Below, in pieces: positions 15,001 to 25,193 of a stretch of 64,000 nt of DNA. A program made the position numbers and the translations under genes. The stretch is from Lasioglossum baleicum (Eukaryota > Arthropoda > Insecta > Hymenoptera > Halictidae), in assembly GCF_051020765.1 (NCBI RefSeq), contig NC_134942.1:1922001-1986000 (forward strand), written 5' to 3'. The number at the start of each line of letters is the position of its first letter. Within the stretch, counting starts at the first letter, position 1. The notes below the pieces were generated by a model. That model worked only from the letters and a program-made list of their open reading frames with translations. It searched no databases and was not told where the DNA came from.

Positions 15001-16764
15001 AAGTATGCCAAATTGGAATAGAAACTCCGACCCGCCAAGCACGATCACCCTTTATTCGAGCTTATGTCAGATTCGACGATTCTTCGTTTCACAAATTAAT
15101 TTCTGTGCGGAATCGCTGTTTCGCGTGCTAGATCAGTGCATTTGCATGCAAGTATGAGAAATTGGAATAGAAACTCCGACAAGGCAAGCGCGATCACGAT
15201 TTATTCGAGCTTATGTCAGATTCGACGATTCTTCGTTTCAGAAGTGTATTTCTGTGCGGAATCGCTGTTTCGCGCGCTAGATCAGTGCACTTGCATGCAA
15301 ATATGCGAAATTGGACAGAAACTCCGACCGGGCAAGCACGATCACAATTTTGCATTTGCATGCAAATATGAGAAATTGGCACGGAAACTCCGATTCGGCA
15401 AGCAGGATCGCGATTTATTCAAGCTTATGTCAGATTCGACGATTATTCGTTTCACAAAAGAATTTCTGTGCGGAATCGCTGTTTCGCGTGCTAGATCAGT
15501 GCATTTGCATGCAAGTATGGCAAATTGGAATAGAAACTCCGACCCGGCAAGCACGATCACGATTTATTCGAGCTTATGACAGATTCGGCGATTCTTCGTT
15601 TCAGAAGTGTATTTCTGTGCGGTATCGCTGTTTCGCGTGCTAGATCAGTGCATTTGCATGCAAGTATGAGAAATTGGAATAGTAACTCCGACAAGGCAAG
15701 CACAATCATGATTTATTCGAGCTTATGTCAGATTCGACGATACTTCGTTTCACAAATGAATTTTTGTGCGGAATCGCTGTTTCGCGCGCTAGATCAGTGC
15801 ATTTGCATGCAAATATGTGAAATTGGCACGAAAACTCCGATTCGGCAAGCAGGATCACGATTTATTCAAGCTTATGTCAGATTCGACGATTATTCGTTTC
15901 ACAAATGAATTTCTGTGCGGAAGCGCTGTTTCGCGTGCTAGATCAGTGCATTTGCATGCAAGTATGCCAAATTGGAATAGAAACTCCGACCCGGCAAGCA
16001 CGATTACGATTTATTCGAGCTTATGTCACATTCGAAGATTCTTCGTTTCAGTAGTGTATTTCTGTGCGGAATCGCTGTTTCGCGTGCTAGATCAGTGCAT
16101 TTGCATGCATGTATGCCAAATTGGAATAGAAACTCCGACCCGGCAAGCACGATGACGATTTATTTGAGCCTATGTCAGATTCGACGATTATTCGTTTCAC
16201 AAAAGAATTTCTGTGCGGAATCGCTGTTTCGCGTGCTAGATCAGTACATTTGCATGCAAGTATGAGAAATTGGAATAGAAACTCCGACCCGACAAGCACG
16301 ATCACCCTTTATTCGAGCTTATGTCAGATTCGACGATTCTTCGTTTCAGAAGTGTATTTCTGTGCGGAATCGCTGTTTCGCGTGCTAGATCAGTGCATTT
16401 GCATGCAAATATGCGAAATTGGCACAGAAACTCCGACCCGGCAAGCACGCTCACAATTTATTCGAGCCTATGTCACATTCGACGATTCTTCGTTTCACAA
16501 ATGAATTTCTGTGCGGAATCGCTGTTTCGCGTGCTAAATCAGTGCATTTGCATGCAAGTATGAGAAATTGGAATAGAAACTCCGACCCGACAAGCACGAT
16601 CACCCTTTATTCGAGCTTATGTCAGATTCGACGATTCTTCGTTTCAGAAGTGTATTTCTGTGCGGAATCGCTGTTTCGCATGCTAGATCAGTGCATTTGC
16701 ATGCAAATATGCGAAATTGGCACAGAAACTCCGACCCGGCAAGCACGCTCACAATTGATTCGAG
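1..16764. repeat. 149-bp tandem satellite array, about 107 units
   Basis: A head-to-tail array of a 149-bp monomer runs from the window edge to about 16,764, where it breaks after GATTCGAGC. I counted one monomer at exactly 149 bases, and equivalent motifs recur at 149-bp spacing (for example 6116, 6265, 6414). Two main variants occur: one reads CGTTTCAGAAGTGTATTTC, the other CGTTTCACAAATGAATTTC. They alternate in places, giving a 298-bp dimer (6.1-8.0 kb) and 596-bp repeats within it (7010 and 7606; 7159 and 7755). Each unit contains ATTTGCAT next to a TGCATGCA dyad. Because 149 is not a multiple of 3, open frames slip from unit to unit. The frames are artefacts of low stop density, not genes. 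The left edge of the array is outside the window. Confidence 0.98.
351..15350. repeat. 13 truncated 65-bp satellite units within the array
   Basis: Thirteen short units lack 84 bp of the monomer, so the next GCATGCAAATATGCG motif follows after 65 rather than 149 bp. They begin at 351, 1608, 2418, 3973, 4485, 8126, 9681, 10342, 12195, 13452, 13964, 14625 and 15286. Every interval between neighbours equals 65 plus a whole number of 149-bp units (1257, 810, 1555, 512, 3641, 1555, 661, 1853, 1257, 512, 661, 661). All copies share the same junction, so the deletion arose once and was spread by block amplification. They act as markers of higher-order duplications, for example the repeated 1257-bp and 661-bp blocks. 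Confidence 0.93.
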
Positions 16765-16774
16765 CCGGGGGTTT

Positions 16775-16985
16775 CCCACTTGGACGCCGACCAATTGGAC
16801 GCGTGCCGATTGGACGGTCCCGATTGGACGCGTTCCTTTTTGACGCCGTGCCGATTGGACGCGTTCCTTTTGGACGCCGTGCCGATTGGACGCGTTCCTT
16901 TTGGACGCCGTGCCGGTTAGACGCGTTGCTTTTGGACGCCGTGCCGGTTGGACGCGTTGCTTTTGGACGCCGTGCCGATTGGACG
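16775..16985. repeat. 31-bp minisatellite at the satellite edge
   Basis: A 31-bp unit beginning GATTGGACGCGTTCC starts at 16822, 16853, 16884, 16915 and 16946, with partial units on either side. Each unit holds two related halves (TTGGACGCG and TTGGACGCC), so it probably grew from a roughly 15-bp motif. It abuts the broken last satellite monomer. No coding function is evident. Confidence 0.9.
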
Positions 16986-17203
16986 GTTTACAAGTATATT
17001 ATGTATACCGTTTGACAGGTGTAGGTTAGAATAGAGGATTATTTAGAAGATAGTTATTAGGATATCGGAGGAATATTCATCATTTTAGAGCATGAAACAG
17101 GAGAAAAGATACAATAATATTGCTTAGTGACTGTTTCGGCTACGACCGACGGTCGGAAAGCCTGATTGCCAGGATCGCCCAGATATGGACGCGCGAGGAA
17201 AGG
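16986..17203. other. Unannotated spacer
   Basis: I see no gene, repeat array or RNA signature here. It separates the minisatellite from the possible LTR that follows. Confidence 0.5.
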
Positions 17204-17644
17204 TGTAACGGTCGCGGAACAGAGGTTAAAGAAAACTCTCAACAAACGCCGTGATTTCGATCGAATACGCGCGGTGCTTTATTTGTGATTCGGTAGAAGT
17301 TGAGCGCGCACGGCACTGATTTGCGTAAGTGCTAAGGAAGCGCGTTTTACAAGAGCGTTGGAATCAAATGTGTTATCTGAGCGCGATGAACAGAGAGTCT
17401 CTCCGCTTCGCCGAGGGGGTTCCCGAATAGGCCCAAGTCGGCGAACGCGGTGGTCCGCGATTGGCGGATCGATCGCAGAGTCGATTGTTTCGGGATTCGA
17501 ATCGAGGTAGTTTACGGGTCACGACGGCGAGCCGTTGAGAACGCGGTGTCGAAAATAATAACACACGGCGTGTGTTCTTGAAATAGGTAGAAAAACCCAG
17601 GGGTCTCAATCGACCGGTAAACTTCTCGATTTGAATCCCGAACA
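17204..17644 (-). mobile_element. Possible LTR fragment or solo LTR
   Basis: Read on the minus strand, this 441-bp block begins TGTTCGGGATTC, ends CGTTACA, and has an AATAAA-type signal (TTTATT on the plus strand near 17,278). That layout resembles an insect LTR. The flanking bases do not give a convincing target duplication and there is no adjacent retrotransposon frame, so it could also be unrelated GC-rich DNA. Confidence 0.25.
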
Positions 17645-17882
17645 GTGACGTAGATTTATTAGTTTATGACATACAGAGTGTCGATTAAAATACCACGACA
17701 AATAACAGAAATATGTTCTCGAAACAGAAATGTAATTACTTTCTTGCAAGATATATCTGGAATTATGATTAAGTATATTTGAAATAAACAGTTTTATACA
17801 TGTAGATGAATTCCATATATTTTAATTTCCTACTTCAATTTTCTAAATATAGAATGCTAGTTACAATTCACATTGTTATCTT
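17645..17882. other. Unannotated spacer downstream of the left MULE copy
   Basis: AT-rich, with no recognisable feature. It lies beyond the stop codon of the distal alternative last exon of the minus-strand MULE gene. Confidence 0.5.
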
Positions 17883-20239
17883 CTACTTTCGGAGAAAGAC
17901 TTTTACAAAGTAACGATTTATAAGAGAAATAACTTGTAACAACGTAGTATCATCCATATCACTGACTGTTGTACTTTTTACTTTTACATATCGAGTACAA
18001 AGATCTCCATTAGTCGTGTACTCGAGCAATCTGTCTTCTGAAAAAGATTTACACCAGAAAGATGGGAGAAAGTGGTCGCTAGTGATGGGCAATACTTTGA
18101 ATGAAATGTTTTTGTTCCTTATAATTTAAATAAAGCTTTTATTTTGTAAAAGAAACAGCGAGAACTTATTCAAGGTCCTAATAGTAATAAATAATTTATA
18201 TTAACCAAACTAAAGCATTTTTTATATAGACCAATATCCTTCAATAACTTGTAACAACGCAGTTTCATCCATATCACTGACTGTTGTACTTTTTACTTTT
18301 ACATATCGAGTACAAAGATCTCCGTTAGTCGTGTACTCGAGCAATCTGTCTTCTGAAAAAGATTTACATTAGATAGCTAATAGAATTCATCTCAGTTTGG
18401 GGATAGAGATATTTACCTGTACTAAATGTTCCACTAAAGCAAGTTCCATTATACGCATCACTTTCATCGCTGTCTGAAAACGAATTTAAAATATTTTACT
18501 TGAAGCATACGTCGAACGTAGCGTAGGTAATGTATGAAAACGTACCACTTGACTTATAAACATAGTGATGTTGTTCATAATCTTTATTAAACATCTTCAA
18601 AAATTGACCAATTGGCGGTATCCCGGAAACTAAATTATCTTGGAATAACTTAATATTGGCGATCCTTTCTCTATTGGCACGAGTACGAATCCGTGTGACT
18701 TTTAAGTTTTTTAATAAACGTTCGTAATCAGTCGTTTCATCTTTGATTTGCTTTAAGTTCTCTGTAAATCTATTTTATTAAAATATTAGTGCAAAGAAAC
18801 AAAAAGAATGACACGTATTAAAAGCGCGTGAAACCTTACCTTAAAGATCCACAAATTCAACAGCGTGGTTTGGAAACGTTGCGCAGGGGTATTATTAAAG
18901 GACTCAACGATGTTGTTAGTCCTCACTGGAGAACCGGATACGCTAACTTTGGAAGAAATAGGAAGCCACACATTGCGCAGATATGCCATAACCAGAAGTA
19001 CAATTGGAAATGTGCCGCATGTACGGTCAGCGACTAACTGAATTTGATGTAATGGTTCTGGAAACATATCGGATGGAGCTAAAGGCATAGTCATGGCCAT
19101 TGACAGAATTTCTCTCGGTGCTCCATGCAACCCCAACTTCTTCCACTTCCTTAATAGAGCCTGAATAATAAAAAAAGGATTATTCGATTCTCTATTCAGC
19201 ACGTTCACGAGGTAAGTATTGCAAAAAATACATGAAAAATGCCAAGAGTTATATTCTACCTGAGTAAAATGAAACCAGCATCCATGTATGGTAACCCTGG
19301 GGAATTGTGCTTGTACACTTTCCATAGCAGCTCTCTCGTAGTCACACATGACAGTTTCTAAGTTGTCTTGCAATCGTGGAACAAGAGAAACTATTTTTCT
19401 CCATATCTCTTCGTACATTGCCTTAGTACGACATTCACATAAAACGAAAATGGTAGCGATTCCCTGTAAATTAACATCATTTTTTAATCTGACAATGTGA
19501 GATAAGCGTAATGGAAATTATCAATAGTGGTATACCGTGTCATTGTAACGTATGTGTACAGTGTAGAGTTGATGAAAAGGAGGCATTCGTGGTACCACCT
19601 AATAACAGATAAAATGTGATCAAATAGTAGACTTTCTTTACTTGAAAGATATTAATCATATAAATGGTTTATGTTAAATACTTACGGAAAAAGTACCATC
19701 CATATATAGTTCTTTGGCATTTTCTAATGCAGTTAGCAATGTAGTATTTGAGAAAATTAGAGCGTATTTGTTATCGTTCGAGATTGCACATCCCTTGTAA
19801 ATTTCTTTCAGGACATCATAATTTTCTAATATTTTGTGCGCATTCTGCACAGTTTTTGGCAAACCTGGCCGTGATTTTGTCTTCTTCCTTGACATTACCG
19901 ATTTCATACTATTGTATGAAATATATGTTGCTGCGTCAGAATTTGTACGACAAATATTATCAAAGATGTCTTTATTATTTACTGAAAAGGATTGTTACTG
20001 CATTCCTCGAGCATGGCTGATTTCAATTTTAGTATTTCTGCACAGCGCGGGTCGTCAGGATGAGTGTGTGGTTTTTGCACAAAATAATGATCATCTTTTT
20101 GAATTAATGTTCCTGTACATTTGTTAGTTTGTCGACCAGAACAACGGTAGATCTTTGGATTCTTAGAATCTTTGTTATAAGAATATCCTTCGTAAACGTA
20201 TACATATGTATTTTTTCTTCTCCCATTAAAAATTTCCAT
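17883..20239 (-). pseudogene. FLYWCH-MULE transposase, spliced, left copy (frameshifted)
   Basis: This is a Mutator-like element transposase gene with an N-terminal FLYWCH-type zinc finger (YRCSG...NKCTG...HTHP) and a MULE catalytic core (YMDGTF; CDYERAA; CWFHFTQ). Exons, by splice signals and comparison with the copy at 61.7 kb, are 20239-19686, 19598-19536, 19463-19260, 19160-18840, 18759-18546, 18473-18417 and 18352-18222. A second version of the last exon lies at 18037-17883. Exon 1 has a 2-bp insertion near 19,981 relative to the right copy, which shifts the frame after CSNNP. Exon 3 is intact, unlike in the right copy. The 5' side is cut off 93 bp before the ATG by the end of the large inverted repeat. 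FLYWCH fingers bind DNA and MULE domains cut and join it. Both copies look broken in different exons. Confidence 0.85.
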
Positions 20240-20605
20240 TTTACATGCAGGTAGTTATGAAATTCACTTCTTGATAGTATATTGAAAATATGAATAATTA
20301 TGTACGTAAATTTCTTCTCAAATGATAACAGTCCAGACAACCAACTGCTCCGTTCTGCAGCTGTACTGCGCCGCAGCTATGTCGCGTTTTGGATCCCTGC
20401 TGCCGCGCCACTGCACGGAGAACGGGGCTCGATTTTGCCTCGCCGTAAGCGGGCAACACGGTCGCGCCAGGTCGCATTAATGTAGGACGTGCTATGTGGT
20501 AGATGTCGCTAAAGTAAATGTCTATTATACAAATGTGTAGCAGCAGCAGTCTTTCTTTTTACTGACAAAATTAATATTTTTATTTAAATTACATACTACA
20601 TACTA

Positions 20606-20787
20606 TCAGGTCGTTCCGAAAGTAATTTCGTTTATCGTGTAGGGATGGCAATGCTTCCGTTTGTCATTACTAGACTGCGAATCTTTCTGCAAAGTAGAAA
20701 TTGACTACATCGATTGCAAGAAATAGAAATCAAATTGAATGTTATTTCTTCAGCAAAGGAGAAAACGAAATGACTTTCCGAACGAGC
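20606..20787. mobile_element. Mariner-type MITE, left-arm copy
   Basis: A 182-bp element is flanked by TA on both sides. Its imperfect terminal inverted repeats share CGTTC.GAAAGT.ATTTCGTTT. The interior contains a sequence related to the 197-bp MITE family seen elsewhere here (AGACTGCGAATCTTTCTGCA). It is non-coding. TA duplication and the end sequence fit a Tc1/mariner derivative. The mirror copy is 41,280-41,461. Confidence 0.7.
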
Positions 20788-20875
20788 TAATACATTAACA
20801 TATTACAATAGGAGAGCTGCATAAAGTCTAAATAAAATCAATCTCATCATTTTCATACAAAGAAACATTTACCAG

Positions 20876-21645
20876 TTACTTTTAAGGTTCGGTAGGTGTA
20901 GAGGGTTGAAACGTCTTCGTGCAAAAAAATGTGTCGTAGAAGGGAAAAGAAACTTAATTTATAATTTTCGGATCGAGCGCGTTTCCAGCTACCCGAGTGC
21001 ATCGGGCTGCCCGGGAGTGTCTCGATCTCGTCGGGCGGGTTCGGAAAGAATCGGACAAGTTCGGGCGAGCGAGTTTTCGCGCTACTCGAGATTCAATTCT
21101 GCGTTCGCACGAACTTGTCCGCTTCTGTCTGACGTCTGAACGCGCTCGACGAAGTCGAGCCACTCTCGGGCCACCGGGCCACCTGATAGTGTGTCACGGA
21201 TAGACTGCGGATCTTTATGCAAAATAAAAAATGTCAGCGTCGATTACAGGAAATAGAAACTAAATTGAATGTCATCTCTTCCCTTAATGATTTTAATAGA
21301 GGAGAAATCATATATTGACATCTTCAATTTAAAAAATTTTCCAACAACTATCAATTTCATCTACTCAAGTTTGCTATAAATGCATAAAGATCCGCAGTCT
21401 ATTCGTGACATATCAAGCGGCCCGAGAGTGGCTCGACTTCGTCGAGTGATTTGAAAATTACAGTCAAAACGTGTTGGTCGAGGAAGTGTCGACTTCCAGC
21501 TCAATAGTAATGACCTGTCATAAATCTCTCTGTAGAGAACAGCACCGGGAACGGCACTGAAAGAAATCGAGTCTACCGGGTTGGGTCTGCCTGGGTCTGC
21601 CTAGCCCGACCCCAGCCGCGCGCCCGTGGTCTGCCTAGCCCGACC
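20876..21645. other. Block present only in the left arm
   Basis: The right arm joins ATTTACCA to CGCGCGCCCGTAG with six extra bases (ATGAAA) between, whereas the left arm holds about 770 bp here. The filler bases suggest a deletion in the right arm and not a clean insertion in the left. The block holds one 197-bp MITE and GC-rich sequence, with no gene. Confidence 0.8.
21203..21399. mobile_element. 197-bp TA-flanked MITE, copy 1
   Basis: The element starts GACTGCGGATCTTTATGCA and ends with its reverse complement TGCATAAAGATCCGCAGTC, flanked by TA on both sides. Inverted similarity continues outward for tens of bases (ACTCTCGGGCC / GGCCCGAGAGT), so the core may be the centre of a larger foldback unit of about 300 bp. 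Other full copies of exactly 197 bp are at 24,660, 37,981 and 52,912, and half copies at 43,626 and inside 20,606-20,787. No transposase is encoded. Confidence 0.8.
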
Positions 21646-21664
21646 CCAGCCGCGCGCCCGTAGT
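21597..21664. repeat. 34-bp direct duplication
   Basis: The GC-rich unit CTGCCTAGCCCGACCCCAGC plus 14 further bases occurs twice in a row, the second copy at the junction where the two arms of the large inverted repeat differ. Confidence 0.75.
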
Positions 21665-21882
21665 CTCAATGTGTTGACTTCGATGGGGCACGCTGCGTAG
21701 TATGTGTGACCGCTGTAATAAGTATTTCAATACAGCCGAAAATGCGTGTGAAACGAGTCCTGCCCAGGGGATGCAAGCTGCCGTGTTAAAGAAGTGGCCA
21801 GTATTTCAGCGCCACCTCAGTAGTAGGGCCGAACTAATGGCAGTATATATAGATATAAAGCAGTAGACGGTTGTAAAAAAAA

Positions 21883-21965
21883 CTGTTTACCCCAACAGGA
21901 TTCGAACCTCGGTCTACCGCTTGGTAGTCCAACTCTTTAGCTGATTGGCCCACCGACGATCTTAT
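21883..21965 (-). ncRNA. tRNA-like pol III promoter (SINE-type), left-arm copy
   Basis: On the minus strand this contains a perfect B-box (GGTTCGAATCC, 21,898-21,908). Upstream are a GGTGGGCCAATCAGC stretch in the A-box position and a TATA-like TTTTATAAG. A T-rich tract follows that could end pol III transcription. I could not fold a proper cloverleaf, so it is more likely a tRNA-derived SINE head or decayed tRNA than a working tRNA. Confidence 0.35.
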
Positions 21966-22652
21966 AAAAGCATTGAAAATTTTGGTATATGTATCGCAAA
22001 AACTGCAGCGACACCAACGCCACCTCAGTACTAGGGTCGAACTACATATACTGAACCAACTATTTCTATTTCAGCTTACACCCCCTGGTCCTGCCTCCTC
22101 CACTCTGATCCAATCGTCCGCGCATTCGCACCTAGACACGTCACCGTAATCCTGCCTGGGAACCTTCTCCTCAGGCTTACACCAAGTACAATGTCACCAG
22201 TTCGAATCCATGCGTGTTGGCGTCTTGCCGCCATCCCCTACAATTGCGTAGTATGTAGTGGGCGGTAACGGTATCGTATCCTAACCCACTGCTGTTCCGC
22301 TATCGCTCGTACTTACGAGGCAGTGTATTGGATCACTTGTTGGACATAGACAAATCTAAAATGTTTTTTCACTACGTGAATGAAATATGTAATTTCAGGA
22401 CCGACGCTGTCGATCCTTACGTCAGAAAATGTCTGTTCCAGGGTTGTTACCTTTCACTTAAAAAGGCATCGTTGGTCAAGACTGGTTGCTAATATTATTC
22501 TCGAGGTGTAAATGGGGTTATTTAGTCGTATACAGCGTCCGTTGCCAGCTCCTTGTGACGCCAATTTTTATATCTCCATTTCTTTTGAAGGGCTCATTTT
22601 ACAGTGGAAACTCCAAGGAATATAAACATATTTTGTTCAAAATTTAAATCAC
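21966..22652. other. Arm sequence without a recognised gene
   Basis: Part of the left arm of the large inverted repeat. No reading frame or element end could be assigned. The same sequence recurs inverted at about 40,185-40,871. Confidence 0.5.
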
Positions 22653-22657
22653 TGACG

Positions 22658-23807
22658 CACAGTGGTCTGGATTGGAAAATCGTGTGCCATTTTGTTATAA
22701 CTTTTGAACCAGTAGAGATACTGCAATGAAATTTTCACTAAAAATATTTAAAAAATAGTCATTTTTAACTATAGGTAATTAAATATTTTTTGCATTTGTT
22801 AAACAATAATTTTTTATAAATTTTCATTGATATTTTTGATTTAAAAAAAAATTTTTGGAATATAATCGTACATACTATTTTTTACTTTCTAAATATGTAT
22901 TTTTTATATTTATGTTTCACACATGTGTAACGTTTTATGGAATACGTAAAATATAAATTTGAGAAGTCTTGTTGCAATCAACATACACAAAAAAAATTAC
23001 CGTAATGGTAAAAACGCATTACAAGCGTGTCAAAGATATTTTTTATAATAATTTATAATGATTAAAAAACGAAACGAGCCTACTACCTTATATCTTTATT
23101 TTACTAGAGGTGAGCGAAATATCAGAACGAAACAGAATTGAAAAACTTCTATTATATTTTAATACTAAAGAATTACCTCGGATGCAATATTTAACACTAA
23201 AATCTTACATTTTTCGCTATGTGAAGTCATCTGATAATAATTTGTACCAACAATATACCTCGCAAACATTCTATTACCAACTTTAATGGCTTTAAACAAT
23301 AATAATTTGAGCGGGCGGAGAGGGGCGGAATTAATTTTTTCATGATTATTTAGAAGGAAGGTGTACTAAAAATATTCCAATTAATTAGAAAGCTAAACTC
23401 GGCTAAACTTTAAAGATATACCATCTTAAATGGAAAGAACTTCACAAATTTTTCTAACGGCATTGAGCATTATTATATAAATAGAGTATTTACGTTAATA
23501 AATAATAGAAAGATATGATTTTTAACACAAAAGTCTGCTCTTCAATATAAAAAAAAAAGCGAGAGATAATATTAAATAGGAACGTCAGGGCACCGCATCA
23601 CAGAGAAGCAATTTTTCTCGTGAAAAATCCTCCTCTTAAAATGTCCTATTTTCAATGTTTATTGCAACTATTATATTTATTAAATTGTACTATTTTCTTC
23701 ATTTCCGAGGTCTGTGAACATTTGGGAAGCAATGTTTATAGATATCGATACGAGAAAGTTCGTTTTTGGGCAGAAAGGCACACGATTTTCCAATCCAGAC
23801 CACTGTG
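22658..23807. mobile_element. Transib-like non-autonomous element, left-arm copy
   Basis: A 1,150-bp element has about 31-bp terminal inverted repeats that begin CACAGTGGTCTGGATTGG, and is flanked by a 5-bp direct repeat TGACG (22,653-22,657 and 23,808-23,812). Transib elements are known for ends of the CACWRTG type, resembling the RAG recombination heptamer CACAGTG, and for 5-bp GC-rich target duplications. Both features fit. The interior is AT-rich with no transposase frame, so it would need a transposase in trans. The mirror copy is 39,030-40,179. Confidence 0.68.
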
Positions 23808-24269
23808 TGACGGCTCATCGAAAAAGACGTAAAAAACGAATTAGTTTAAATTTTTCGACTCCATACAGTTGATGGTCGAGGTTAAAAAAATAATTTTGCA
23901 ATAGCCCAATCCTTTCCTAATAAAACCACCAAAAAAAAGTGTAGCTCAATCGGATTTCAACGAAAATATGATTTCATTTGTTTCGTTGACAAAAAATTCG
24001 ATTTTTTGGAAAATCCTGAGGTGGTAGACAAATTCTGAGACCAGATTTGAAATAAGCGTGGAAGAATCTATGGGAAATGATGTACAGCATGTTGCAAAAA
24101 AGTTTTATTGAAATTGTGCAGGTTTATCGAATTTTGTCAAGGTTAAAAAACGTTCGTACCATCATTTCCCTACTTTCCGCATATTATGCAAAGTTAGTGC
24201 TTTAATTTTAAAAAAAATTCATCGTTCTATCTCTTTTCTATCGAAAGTTATTCGACTTTAACACAGAAA

Positions 24270-24345
24270 CTTGCGGCGACCCGTGCAGCGACCCTTGCAG
24301 CGACCCAATAGCTGCACGGGTCGCTGCAAGGGTCGCCGCCTGGAT
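24270..24345. repeat. GC-rich hairpin of GCAGCGACCC repeats, left arm
   Basis: Three GCRGCGACCC units are followed by inverted partners (GGGTCGCTGC, GGGTCGCCGC) around an AATAGCTG centre. It could form a strong stem. The mirror copy is at about 38,492-38,567. Confidence 0.75.
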
Positions 24346-24659
24346 CGCGACGGAATGGCCAAAAAAGGTGTGTCACAGCTCTGACCGACCAGTCCTGAAC
24401 CGCTAGAGGACTCATCAGTAAGGCGGGCCCTGCCCGAGACGCTGCGATATCGGAAGGTGGTTTAAGACTGTATATATAGAGATCGGTGACGGATCAGGTA
24501 GCAGCGAGAAAGGTCTTTCTTTGACTATCTGTCCATCTTGTGGCAAATGTAGGAAATTAGCTGCCACAAAAGAGAGCGAGTTATTATTGTCCTCTTCTGT
24601 CCGAACGCGCCCGACGAGGTCGACCACGTTCGGGCCACCCGCCCGATGTGTTACGGATA

Positions 24660-24856
24660 GACAGCGGGTCTTTATGCAAAATAAAAAACGTCAGCGTTGA
24701 TTACAAGAAATAGAAACTCAAAAGAATGTCATCCCTTTCCTTAATGATTTTAATAAAGGAGAAATCATATATTGACATTTTCAATTTTAAAAATTTTCCA
24801 ACAACTATCAATTTCATCTACTCAATTTTGCTATAAATGCATACAGATCCCAAGTC
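24660..24856. mobile_element. 197-bp TA-flanked MITE, left-arm copy
   Basis: Same family and exact length as the element at 21,203. It begins GACAGCGGGTCTTTATGCA, ends TGCATACAGATCCCAAGTC, and is flanked by TA. Surrounding inverted similarity (CGCCCGATGTGTTACGG and its complement) again extends well beyond the core. Mirror copy 37,981-38,177. Confidence 0.78.
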
Positions 24857-24922
24857 TATCCGTTACACATCGGGCGGCTCGAGAGCGGCTCGACATCGGC
24901 GAGTGATTTGAGGAGTTGGTGA

Positions 24923-25185
24923 CAGATGAGTTGGGCATTTAATCGGTCATCCGATTGACGATTGATAATCGTTAGTCGCGATTAACGACTAAAGTAGAAA
25001 TTTAATCGTTATCCGCAATTAACGATTAATAAGTATTTAATCTTATCCGCAAATATAACGATCAATCGGTATTTATTCGTTAACCACAATTAACGACTAA
25101 ACGAGGATATAAATTGTTAATCGCGATTAACGATTGAAGTAGAAATTTAGTCGTCAATCGTCGATTGAATTTTTGCCCAACACTG
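24923..25185. mobile_element. hAT-type MITE
   Basis: A 263-bp element starts CAGATGAGTTGGGCATTTAA and ends TTTTTGCCCAACACTG, so its ends are imperfect inverted repeats of the CAGTGTTGGGC type common in hAT elements. The flanks GTTGGTGA and GTTAGTGA match at 7 of 8 bases, as expected for the 8-bp hAT target duplication. The inside is a series of diverged ATTAACGATT-like direct and inverted subrepeats. No coding capacity. It marks the inner end of the left arm of the large inverted repeat. Confidence 0.75.
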
Positions 25186-25193
25186 GTTAGTGA

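Larger units (their letters stand above)
20333..24922. repeat. Large inverted repeat, left arm
   Basis: This arm is the reverse complement of 37,914-41,734. The alignment is colinear with no gap except a 770-bp block (about 20,876-21,645) present only here. Paired coordinates sum to 62,067 outside that block and 62,837 inside it. I noticed only scattered single-base differences, about ten. The outer end reads CCAGACAACCAACTGC and the inner end stops where a hAT-type MITE begins (24,923). The arms contain the same set of older DNA elements, so this is a duplicated segment and not just one transposon's ends. Confidence 0.92.

Noticed and set aside
1..16764. CRISPR-like array
   Set aside because: The repeats are contiguous with no unique spacers, and the rest of the window is eukaryotic.
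16600..17015. Arginine/glycine-rich frame over the minisatellite
   Set aside because: Translation of the 31-bp repeat, no supporting features.
23620..23832. 70-codon frame inside the Transib-like element
   Set aside because: No ATG start, no recognisable domain, and it overlaps the terminal inverted repeat.
24415..24627. 70-codon frame present in both arms of the large inverted repeat
   Set aside because: Starts with GTG, has no domain, and its conservation is explained by the arm duplication.
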